This document shows positions 1-5,082 of a stretch of 5,082 nt of DNA, piece by piece (the first letter of the stretch is position 1; the number at the start of each line of letters is the position of its first letter). This DNA is from Microbacterium sp. p3-SID336. GTDB lineage: Bacteria > Actinomycetota > Actinomycetes > Actinomycetales > Microbacteriaceae. Location of the stretch: assembly GCF_025143365.1 (NCBI RefSeq), contig NZ_JALXPE010000106.1, positions 1 to 5,082 of the forward strand, written 5' to 3'. The notes beneath the pieces were generated by a model. That model made no database searches and was not told the DNA's origin. It saw only the letters and a program-made list of their open reading frames with translations. Both the position numbers and the translations under genes were made by a program.

Positions 1-615
1 CGCGAGCTTCGCGCCGCGCCGGATCGACAGCACGAGCAGCGCGAACGCCATGCCGAGGAAGCGCCGCAGTCTGCCCCGGTCGGCGACACCCCTGGCCCGT
101 CGCGCCAGCTCCAGGGCGCGCCAGTCATCGAGGAACAGTCCCACCATGCGAAGGCCTGCGAGGGCGCCGAGCACGAACCGCGCGGGAAGGCGCAGGATCT
201 GCCCGAGCCCGTCGGCGAGATCCGTCGGGTCGACCGTGATGAACAACACGACCGAGGGCAGCGCGATCGCCAGCACCCGCAGCATCGTCGCGAGAGCGAG
301 TGCCAGCGAGCCCTCGCTGATCCGCAGCACGAACCAGTCGACGTACACCGTACCGCTCGTCTCGCCGTAGAGCGCGATCGTCAACCCGGTCAGGGGTGCT
401 GCGAGCCACACCGGCCAGGTGCGCACCCAGAACTCACGCCACCCGATGCCCGCGAACAGGAACAGCACGAACTCCAGGACCAGGGCGACCGCGGCCGAGA
501 CCGGGTCGAGCGTGAGGATCAGCGGCACCGCGATGAGGGCGCTCACCCCGAGCTTGGCCACCGGGTTGATGCCGGCGACGACGCCCGTGCGGGCCCGGGA
601 GTCCCTCAGCATCAT
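1..615 (-). CDS. ykoC: ECF transporter T component (EcfT/YkoC-like), 3' end cut off by window
   Basis: This is the transmembrane coupling subunit of an ECF vitamin importer. It transmits ATPase movement to the substrate-binding S component in the cytoplasmic membrane. The frame is open for 205 codons from ATG 615-613 to the window edge. It begins with the conserved NPVAKLG segment (residues 17-23), followed by hydrophobic membrane segments around 22-57, 67-83, 104-127 and 145-162. A cytoplasmic basic region ELARRARG (169-176) contains the first Ala-Arg-Gly coupling motif known to contact the ATPases. The last visible residues, SIRRGAKLA, resemble the lead-in to the second such motif, which would lie just outside the window. 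Family members are about 250 residues long, so perhaps 45 residues are missing. The start overlaps the ATPase stop by 4 nt (ATGATG; the second ATG is a possible start), with a G-rich stretch upstream. That it is the T component is clear. The ykoC name rests on the riboswitch and operon order. Confidence 0.92.
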   Translation of the reverse strand, partial: MMLRDSRARTGVVAGINPVAKLGVSALIAVPLILTLDPVSAAVALVLEFVLFLFAGIGWREFWVRTWPVWLAAPLTGLTIALYGETSGTVYVDWFVLRISEGSLALALATMLRVLAIALPSVVLFITVDPTDLADGLGQILRLPARFVLGALAGLRMVGLFLDDWRALELARRARGVADRGRLRRFLGMAFALLVLSIRRGAKLA

Positions 616-2069
616 CGGGCACCCCCGAGCGCGAAGCGCCGCGCGTGCAGCGCCGAGGCCACATCGAGGTCGTGCGTGATCGTGACGATCGCAGAGCCCT
701 CGTCGCGCAGCGCCGCGAGCATCGCCACCAGCTCGGACCAGGTGCGGGCGTCCTGCCCGAATGTCGGCTCGTCGAGCACCAGCACGCGGGGCCGGGTGGC
801 GATCGCCGCCGCGACCGTGAGCCGGCGCTTCTCCCCACCGGACAGCGTGTAGGGGTTCGCCGCGGCCAGGCGGTCCAGGCGCAGACGCGCGAGGAGCTCC
901 TCCGTCCGGGCGGCGATCTCCTCCTCGGGCACCCCCAGCGCGCGCGGACCGACCGCGAGCTCGTCGCGCACCGTCTTCGCGAGCAGCTGATGCTCCGGCT
1001 CCTGGAACACCATCCCGATGCGCGTGAGCAGGTCGCGGGAGGCCCAGCGGATCGGCGCGGTGCCCGCCCCGGCGGCCAGCACGGGCGCTGCGGTGACCTG
1101 CCCCCGGGCGGGCGGCAGCAATCCGGCCAGTGTGAGCCCGAGCGTGGACTTCCCTGCCCCGTTCGGCCCCGTGAGGGCCAGCGCCTCCCCCGCATGCACG
1201 TCCAGGTCGATGCCGCTCGCGACCGGACGGCCCTTCACCCGGGCGACCGCCAGTCCGCGCGCGGAGAGCAGCACCTCACCCCGCACCGTGGAGGGTGCCG
1301 GCGGGAGGGCGGGCGGGTGCCCGGGGACCCACACCCCGTCGGCGGCGAGACGAGGGCCCTGCGTCACCAGCACCTCGGCGGGCGGCCCGTCCGCGATGAC
1401 ACCTCCGGCCCCGAGCACGATCACGCGGGTGATGAGCGGGAGCCACACGTCGAGGCGATGCTCGACCACGACCAGCGTCGAGGGCCGCGCATCCAGCAGG
1501 CGCTGCACGGCGTCGCGCACCTCGACCACGCCGTCCGGATCGAGGTTGGCGGTCGGCTCGTCGAGCAGCAGCAGTCCCGGGCGCATCGCGAGGAGCCCGG
1601 CCAGCGCGAGCCGCTGCTTCTGCCCGCCGGAAAGCGCCTTCGTCGGGTGGTCGAGCGGGACCTCCAGCCCCACGGCCTGCAGGGCGCTGATGACGCGCGG
1701 CCAGATCTCCGACCGCGGCACTCCGAGGTTCTCGCACCCGAAGGCCACGTCGTCGCCGACCCGCGCCAGGATCACCTGGGAGTCCGGATCCTGCAGCACG
1801 AGCCCCGCGCGTCCCCTCGTGGCGACCGCGGGCCCGTCGTCCACCAGGAGCTCGCCGCGACTCTCGCCCTCCTCCTCGCCGCCGAGCACCCCGGCGAGCC
1901 CGTGCAGCAGCGTGGACTTGCCGGCGCCGGACGCGCCGAGGATGAGGACACGCTCCCCCGGCTCGATCCGGAAGGTCACGTCCTGCAGGGCCCAGGCGAG
2001 CCGACTCGCGTGACGCCACCCCCAGCCGCGCGCCTCGACGGCGGCGGGGGCGGCCGGCTGCTCCGGCAT
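612..2069 (-). CDS. ykoD: ECF transporter fused double ATPase (EcfA-EcfA', YkoD-like)
   Basis: This 485-residue cytoplasmic protein joins two ABC ATPase domains in one chain and powers the ECF importer; other ECF systems use two separate ATPases. Domain 1 (about 12-235) shows Walker A GASGAGKST (45-53), Q-loop Q93, signature LSGGQKQR (146-153), Walker B LLLLDEP (166-172) with catalytic E171, and switch H204. Domain 2 (about 263-485) shows Walker A GPNGAGKST (301-309), Q-loop Q356, the signature variant LSGGEKRR (409-416), Walker B VLVLDEP (429-435) with E434, and switch H466. Both sites therefore look competent. A Pro/Ala-rich linker near 240-262 separates the halves. ATG 2069-2067 overlaps the upstream stop by one base (TGATG), and only a weak Shine-Dalgarno is visible, which points to translational coupling. 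Two fused ATPases between an S and a T gene match the Bacillus YkoEDC arrangement. Other vitamin ECF fusions look similar, so substrate is inferred from context. Confidence 0.95.
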   Translation of the reverse strand: MPEQPAAPAAVEARGWGWRHASRLAWALQDVTFRIEPGERVLILGASGAGKSTLLHGLAGVLGGEEEGESRGELLVDDGPAVATRGRAGLVLQDPDSQVILARVGDDVAFGCENLGVPRSEIWPRVISALQAVGLEVPLDHPTKALSGGQKQRLALAGLLAMRPGLLLLDEPTANLDPDGVVEVRDAVQRLLDARPSTLVVVEHRLDVWLPLITRVIVLGAGGVIADGPPAEVLVTQGPRLAADGVWVPGHPPALPPAPSTVRGEVLLSARGLAVARVKGRPVASGIDLDVHAGEALALTGPNGAGKSTLGLTLAGLLPPARGQVTAAPVLAAGAGTAPIRWASRDLLTRIGMVFQEPEHQLLAKTVRDELAVGPRALGVPEEEIAARTEELLARLRLDRLAAANPYTLSGGEKRRLTVAAAIATRPRVLVLDEPTFGQDARTWSELVAMLAALRDEGSAIVTITHDLDVASALHARRFALGGAR

Positions 2070-2713
2070 CAGACGCGGACGCGCGCCTCGCGCCCGGAGC
2101 CGAAGCGGTCGAGCGCACCGGTCGCGGCGATCCCGCGCGCCAGCACCCACGACAGGGCTCCGGCGATGACGGCGCCGGAGACGACCGTGCTGATCAGGTA
2201 GATGATCGTGAACGTCGGGCCGGAGCCGGCGTACCAGAGGATGAGGTTGTTGATGCCCCCGGCGAGAGCGGCGCCCGCTCCGGCCAGGATGGCGACGGGA
2301 AGCGACCAGCGACGGTAGAAGAAGAGCAGGAAGATCAGCTCGGCTCCAAGACCCTGCACCAGACCGGCCTCGAGCGTGAGGAAGCCACCCCACTGATTGC
2401 CGATCAGCGCCGAGACGACCGCCGCGAGCAGTTCGACGTAGATCGCAGCCCCGGCCTTGCGGATGATCAGTCCGCCGAGCACGCCGGCGAACAGCCAGGG
2501 ACCGTCGAGCAGTCCCTGCAAGCCGGGAAGCAGCGGCTCGAGCAGCGCCTTCGGGCCGAGGTAGCCGACGTTCCACGCCAGGAAGATCAGGCCGGCGGCG
2601 ACACCGATCACGCTGGCCACGACGATGTCGACGATGCGCCAGCGCAGGTAGCTGCGGGACGGGGACGAACCGGGCGTCGTCGCGGTGGTGGATGCGGACG
2701 TGGACGTACTCAT
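2069..2713 (-). CDS. ykoE: ECF transporter S component, YkoE-like thiamine/HMP-binding permease
   Basis: This 214-residue integral membrane protein should bind thiamine or its pyrimidine precursor HMP and set the specificity of the importer. After a Ser/Thr-rich cytoplasmic leader (1-20) come about six membrane segments, near 26-46, 70-85, 88-105, 112-132, 138-158 and 168-192. Family-type blocks are RKAGAAIYVELLAA (85-98), GNQWGG (105-110) and QGLGAELIF (120-128), the last followed by FYRRW. The length is close to the roughly 200 residues usual for YkoE. I chose ATG 2713-2711 because a strong GGGAGGAG lies 5 nt upstream. An in-frame ATG at 2737 is part of the conserved riboswitch core (ATGCCAGCG) and is not a start. 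The gene is first in the operon, directly behind a TPP riboswitch, which supports a thiamine-related substrate. Thiamine versus HMP cannot be settled from sequence. Confidence 0.93.
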   Translation of the reverse strand: MSTSTSASTTATTPGSSPSRSYLRWRIVDIVVASVIGVAAGLIFLAWNVGYLGPKALLEPLLPGLQGLLDGPWLFAGVLGGLIIRKAGAAIYVELLAAVVSALIGNQWGGFLTLEAGLVQGLGAELIFLLFFYRRWSLPVAILAGAGAALAGGINNLILWYAGSGPTFTIIYLISTVVSGAVIAGALSWVLARGIAATGALDRFGSGREARVRV

Positions 2714-2718
2714 GTGAA

Positions 2719-2726
2719 CTCCTCCC
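2719..2726 (-). promoter_or_regulatory. Shine-Dalgarno of ykoE, merged with the riboswitch 3' end
   Basis: On the minus strand GGGAGGAG is followed by a 5-nt spacer and ATG 2713, which fixes the ykoE start. Its first four bases are also the conserved GGGA that closes the TPP aptamer. Ligand-bound folding of the aptamer and ribosome binding therefore compete for the same bases. This is visible in the sequence; the regulatory consequence is inferred. Confidence 0.9.
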
Positions 2727-2809
2727 TGCGCTGGCATGACCCAGATCAGGTTCGACGGTCGAAGCGCGATTCGCTCCCTCTCAGCCCGGCTCGCCGGACT
2801 CCCGTGGTT
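2719..2809 (-). ncRNA. TPP riboswitch (THI element)
   Basis: The minus-strand leader carries the conserved core of the thiamine pyrophosphate aptamer in the right order. ACGGGAGTCC (2805-2796) is the 5' helix region. A variable hairpin CCGG-CGAG-CCGG follows (2797-2786). GCTGAGAGGG (2785-2776) is the pyrimidine-binding side. An optional stem of the GAGCG/CGCTT type lies near 2762-2776. ACCTGATCTGG (2751-2741) and ATGCCAGCG (2737-2729) are the pyrophosphate-sensing arm, and CAGGGA (2728-2723) closes the aptamer. The P1 helix looks short: AAC (2809-2807) can pair with GTT (2719-2717), with bulged C/G pairs next to it. TPP riboswitches turn off thiamine biosynthesis and uptake genes when TPP is plentiful. 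Here there is no room between aptamer and start codon for a terminator, so control is most likely at translation initiation. Exact ends are approximate. Confidence 0.97.
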
Positions 2810-2818
2810 GTGCTGTCG

Positions 2819-2848
2819 ATCCTATCGCCTCGGCGCCCCGCGGGTCCG
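2819..2848 (-). promoter_or_regulatory. putative promoter of the ykoEDC operon
   Basis: On the minus strand TAGGAT (2824-2819) fits the TANNNT -10 consensus. It lies about 7 nt before a predicted transcription start near 2811-2813, just ahead of the riboswitch 5' end. Eighteen nt upstream is CGGACC (2848-2843), which keeps only the GAC core of a -35 box. The resulting leader would be about 100 nt, almost all of it aptamer. The -10 is convincing by position; the -35 is weak. Confidence 0.6.
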
Positions 2849-2882
2849 CGCCCGCTCGCGGCGGATTCCCCGCAGGATTCGG

Positions 2883-2888
2883 TACCGT
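2883..2888 (+). promoter_or_regulatory. putative -10 element of the carboxypeptidase gene, leaderless transcript
   Basis: GGTACCGT (2881-2888) contains the -10-like hexamer TACCGT ending 6 nt before the GTG start at 2895. A transcription start 7 nt downstream would coincide with the G of GTG, giving a leaderless mRNA. Consistent with this, no Shine-Dalgarno lies between the hexamer and GTG. Leaderless genes with a TANNNT box at this distance are common in actinobacteria. No good -35 box is visible around 2860-2866. Confidence 0.55.
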
Positions 2889-2894
2889 AAGCGG

Positions 2895-4934
2895 GTGACC
2901 GCATCCGATCCCGCCGACGAGGCGACGGGCATCGTCGGCGACGGCTCCGCTCCGTCCGCTGCCCCCAACGGACCAGACGACAGCCCGATGCTCCCCGAAC
3001 ACGCCTCGGCGCGGGTGCCGGTGACGCACAGCGCGGACGCTCTCTTCGCCGGTGACGCTCCGCCCGCCGCGACGGCCACCCCGGCGACCCGCGTCTCCAC
3101 CTCCGGTCTGGAAGCCCTCTTCGCCACCACCCGCCCCGCGACCACACCGAGCGCCCCCGCCGCGGACTCCGCCACGACCGCCGCTCCCACCACCGTCGCC
3201 GCGCCCACCGCCGCACCCGCCATCGGAGGCACCGCGACCAGCGGGACCACCGGGACCACTACCTCCGGTACCACCGCGGTCCCCGCTACCGCTGGCGGCG
3301 TCGTCACCGCCGCCTCCGGTACCAGCACCGCCGCCTCCGCGCCCGCCACCTCCGGTACCACGACCGCGACCACGGCGCCCGCTGCCACGAGCGCCACCGC
3401 AACCGCCACCGCACCCACCGCCGCACCCGCCACCGCCGCGCCCACCGCCGCACCCGCCGCCGCAACGCCGCCGCTGACGAAGCCGCCGTTCGAACCGCGC
3501 AGCCGCGCACGCCGCGCGACGGAGGAGCCGGACGCTGCCGCCGAGCTCCTCGCAGCGGCGAGCGAGGCGCAGTGGGCCGACGACAGCACACCGGCCACCG
3601 CGCTGACGTGGGTGGACCCCGCCTCGGTCGCCGCCCACGCGCCGACGGCCTCCCTCGACGCGGAGCCGGAGCCGGAGTCGGCTGCCGCGTTGATGCGTGG
3701 CGCGCGACTGCGCCCGGCGATCGCTCGCCCCGGCCTGCTCGTCCCCCTCGGCGTGCTCGCCGGCCTGGTGGCGACGTACTCCGGCACCACACTGCTGTGG
3801 CCGCTGCACGAGGTGCCGCCGACGGTGCAGGCCGTCGAGTTCGACACCGTGCCCGCCACGGCGGCCGAGCTGACGTGGCCCGCGCAAGGAGCCGCCGCGG
3901 TCGGCATCGGCGGGGTCAGCACGACGGCCTCGATGCCCGACGCGGTCAGCATCGCGAGCATCACCAAGGTGGTCAGCAGCCTGATGGTGCTCGACCGGAT
4001 GCCGCTGGCGCTGGGCGAACAGGGGCCGGAGTTCACTTTCACCCGCAGCGACAGCGCGCGGTACTGGGAGTACCGTCGCAGCGACCAGTCCGCGCTCGAT
4101 GTCCCGGTCGGTGGCGTGCTGACCGAGTATCAGCTGCTGCAGGGCACACTGCTGGGCTCCGCGAACAACTACATCGACCGGCTGTCCCAGGAGATCTGGG
4201 GCTCGAACGCGGCGTTCGCCGAGGCGGCGGAGGTCTGGCTGCGCGACCGCGGCCTCACCGGCATCACGGTGGTCACCCCGTCGGGCTTCGACGAGCGGAA
4301 CGTCGCCACTCCGGAGGCGCTGGTGGCGCTCGGCGAACTGGCGATGCGCAACCCGGTGTTCGCGGAGATCGTCGGCACCGCATCGGTGGACCTTCCTGGC
4401 GCGGGCACCGTGGTCAACACGAACGGCATGCTCGCGGACCCGGGTGTGGTCGGCATCAAGACCGGAACGCTCGTCGGGTGGAACCTGCTCACCGCGAAGG
4501 ACGTCACGGTGGGCGACTCCACGGTGCGACTCTTCGCCGCGGTGCTCAACCAGGATGACGACGAGGCGCGACTCGCGGCGACGCGTGCCCTGTTCGGCCA
4601 GACCGAGGCGGAGCTGCAGACGCAGAAGCCGGCTGTGCCCGAGGGCACCGTGGTCGGTCGCGTCACGACCGCATGGGGCGAGGACGTGGAGGTCGTGACG
4701 GGCGAGGACGCCGAGGTGGTGCTGTGGAACGGCACGGCCGCGTCCGCCTCAGCCGTCTTCGATCTGGGCGAGAAGCGGGAGTCCGACGACACCGTGGGCA
4801 CCCTGACGACGACCGGACCGCTCGACACCGACGAGACGCCCCTCGTGCTCCGCGAAGACGTCGACGGCCCGAGCCCGTGGTGGCGCCTGACGCACCCCTT
4901 CGAGCTGCTCGGCATCACCGTCGACCCCGCCTGA
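2895..4934 (+). CDS. D-alanyl-D-alanine carboxypeptidase (peptidase S11) with long Ala/Thr/Pro-rich N-terminal tail
   Basis: This 679-residue penicillin-binding protein should remove the terminal D-Ala from peptidoglycan pentapeptides outside the membrane. Residues 1-275 form a tail, strongly Ala/Thr/Pro-rich from about 84 to 192 and acidic around 255-262. RGARLRPAIARPG (268-280) then precedes one hydrophobic segment (about 280-301). The positive charges before it suggest N-in topology with the catalytic domain outside. The S11 domain shows SITK (S355 nucleophile, K358), SAN (422-424) and KTG (522-524). The gaps of 67 and 100 residues are close to those of E. coli PBP5. A beta-rich C-terminal region (about 575-655) ends in an aromatic WWRLTHPFELL segment that may touch the membrane. 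GTG 2895 is chosen because a -10 box sits just upstream; the in-frame ATG at 2736 lies inside the opposite-strand riboswitch. ATG 3693 (M267) is an alternative, giving 413 residues. The gene stands alone in the window, divergent from the ykoEDC operon. Confidence 0.94.
   Translation: MTASDPADEATGIVGDGSAPSAAPNGPDDSPMLPEHASARVPVTHSADALFAGDAPPAATATPATRVSTSGLEALFATTRPATTPSAPAADSATTAAPTTVAAPTAAPAIGGTATSGTTGTTTSGTTAVPATAGGVVTAASGTSTAASAPATSGTTTATTAPAATSATATATAPTAAPATAAPTAAPAAATPPLTKPPFEPRSRARRATEEPDAAAELLAAASEAQWADDSTPATALTWVDPASVAAHAPTASLDAEPEPESAAALMRGARLRPAIARPGLLVPLGVLAGLVATYSGTTLLWPLHEVPPTVQAVEFDTVPATAAELTWPAQGAAAVGIGGVSTTASMPDAVSIASITKVVSSLMVLDRMPLALGEQGPEFTFTRSDSARYWEYRRSDQSALDVPVGGVLTEYQLLQGTLLGSANNYIDRLSQEIWGSNAAFAEAAEVWLRDRGLTGITVVTPSGFDERNVATPEALVALGELAMRNPVFAEIVGTASVDLPGAGTVVNTNGMLADPGVVGIKTGTLVGWNLLTAKDVTVGDSTVRLFAAVLNQDDDEARLAATRALFGQTEAELQTQKPAVPEGTVVGRVTTAWGEDVEVVTGEDAEVVLWNGTAASASAVFDLGEKRESDDTVGTLTTTGPLDTDETPLVLREDVDGPSPWWRLTHPFELLGITVDPA
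3168..3470 (+). repeat. low-complexity Ala/Thr/Pro-coding repeat tract inside the carboxypeptidase gene
   Basis: Residues 92-192 of the carboxypeptidase consist almost only of Ala, Thr, Pro, Ser, Gly and Val, written with ACC/GCC/CCC-type codons. An identical 18-nt block coding PTAAPA occurs at 3204-3221, 3414-3431 and 3441-3458. The last two form a 27-nt tandem unit. TSGTT also recurs, at residues 115-119, 123-127 and 152-156. The codons stay G/C at the third position, so the tract reads as genuine coding sequence. The same composition creates long meaningless open frames on the other strand. Confidence 0.85.
3729..3797 (+). other. membrane anchor segment of the carboxypeptidase
   Basis: Codons for residues about 279-301 encode a Leu/Val/Gly-rich hydrophobic stretch, preceded by several Arg and followed by a polar region leading into the catalytic domain. 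This is the only strongly hydrophobic segment long enough to cross a membrane in the protein. It marks the boundary between the low-complexity tail and the extracytoplasmic enzyme. No lipobox Cys or clear signal peptidase site is visible after it, so a retained signal anchor is more likely than secretion. Confidence 0.75.
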
Positions 4935-5082
4935 CCCGCGACGCCGGACGCACGACGCCCCCGCCCCAGCGCCGTCTCGACCCCGCCTGACCCGCGACAC
5001 CGGACGCACGACGCCCCGCCCCGGCGCCGTCTCGACCCCGCCTGACCCGCGAAGCCGGACGCACGACGCCCCGCCCCGGCGC
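4921..5082 (+). repeat. tandem repeat of 55-56 bp units overlapping the gene end
   Basis: Three head-to-tail copies start with TCGACCCCGCCTGACCCGCG-type sequence at 4921, 4977 and 5032. The first is 56 bp, the second 55 bp (one C fewer in a C-run), and the third is cut by the window end after 51 bp. Differences are few: GACGCC, GACACC and GAAGCC in the middle part, and CCCCAGCGCC versus CCCCGGCGCC near the end. Copy 1 includes the codons for the carboxypeptidase C-terminus DPA and its TGA stop. Copies 2 and 3 repeat that CTGA at 4987-4990 and 5042-5045. No gene is visible here. It looks like a small minisatellite formed by duplication of the gene end and its 3' flank; the total copy number is unknown. 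Confidence 0.93.
4952..5030 (-). other. possible hairpins, one per repeat unit (terminator-like, uncertain)
   Basis: Within copy 1 (4952-4975) and copy 2 (5008-5030) the arm ACGACGCC faces AGCGCCGT or GGCGCCGT across a C-rich loop of 7-8 nt. In plus-strand RNA each stem has an A-C mismatch, and copy 1 has a second mismatch next to the loop. In minus-strand RNA these positions become G-U pairs, so all eight pairs can form. No U-tract follows on either strand. They could serve as terminators for a convergent minus-strand gene beyond the edge, or may be by-products of GC-rich sequence. Confidence 0.25.

Noticed and set aside
645..2201. Plus-strand open frames of 518 and 331 codons opposite the ATPase gene
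   Set aside because: High GC suppresses stop codons; the translations are Arg/Gly/His- or Ser/Pro-rich without motifs, while the minus strand encodes two complete ABC ATPase domains.
2714..2737. ATG at 2737 (minus) as the start of ykoE
   Set aside because: That ATG belongs to the conserved riboswitch core ATGCCAGCG; the ATG at 2713 has a strong Shine-Dalgarno.
2736..2894. In-frame ATG at 2736 extending the carboxypeptidase N-terminus by 53 residues
   Set aside because: This stretch is the antisense of the TPP riboswitch and its promoter, the added residues are Arg-rich with no family character, and the GTG at 2895 has a well-placed -10 box.
2714..2894. Rho-independent terminator inside the ykoEDC leader as the riboswitch expression platform
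   Set aside because: No stem followed by a U-run exists between the aptamer and the start codon; the gap is too short.
2822..4042. Long antisense open frame (406 codons) across the carboxypeptidase gene, Val/Ala-rich and looking like membrane segments
   Set aside because: It is the mirror of the ACC/GCC-rich tail codons, has no family motifs, and overlaps the catalytic domain coding sequence, which has all its active-site motifs on the plus strand.
1..4934. A novel multi-gene defence, secretion or biosynthetic system
   Set aside because: All four genes belong to well-known families (ECF importer subunits and an S11 carboxypeptidase) and nothing in spacing or orientation joins them into a new system.
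4921..5082. CRISPR array
   Set aside because: The units are joined directly with no unique spacers between them, and there are no cas genes; it is a plain tandem repeat.

Overview
The window comes from a high-GC actinobacterium, most likely of the family Microbacteriaceae (Microbacterium or a close relative). The grounds are the strong G/C preference at third codon positions, an Ala/Thr/Pro-rich low-complexity protein tail, a GTG start with no Shine-Dalgarno directly behind a TANNNT -10 hexamer (leaderless style), and the gene families present. This taxonomic call is an inference from style, not a database match.

Left half (1-2713, minus strand): a compact vitamin-uptake operon of the energy-coupling factor (ECF) type, in transcription order ykoE-like S component (2713-2069), ykoD-like double ATPase (2069-612) and ykoC-like transmembrane T component (from 615, running off the left edge). 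Each stop codon overlaps the next start codon (1 nt, then 4 nt), so translation is probably coupled. Together the genes would make a complete importer for thiamine or its hydroxymethylpyrimidine (HMP) precursor.

Centre (2714-2894): the divergent intergenic region. On the minus strand it holds a well-conserved TPP riboswitch (about 2719-2809) whose 3' end merges with the ribosome binding site of the S-component gene. A plausible minus-strand promoter lies just upstream of it (TAGGAT at 2819-2824). Facing right is a -10 element (2883-2888) placed about 7 nt before the GTG start of the next gene.

Right half (2895-4934, plus strand): a D-alanyl-D-alanine carboxypeptidase (peptidase family S11) that trims peptidoglycan stem peptides. 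It has all three catalytic motifs (SITK, SAN, KTG), one membrane anchor, and an unusual N-terminal tail of about 275 residues, largely Ala/Thr/Pro-rich, predicted to lie in the cytoplasm. It is functionally unrelated to the ECF operon and only shares the intergenic region.

Right edge (4921-5082): at least three tandem copies of a 55-56 bp GC-rich unit. The first copy contains the last codons and stop codon of the carboxypeptidase gene. The array continues past the window edge.

I see no mobile element, CRISPR array, tRNA or rRNA, and no clear sign of an undescribed multi-gene system. The parts most worth a second look are the riboswitch/Shine-Dalgarno overlap, the disordered cytoplasmic tail of the carboxypeptidase, and the 3' tandem repeat.
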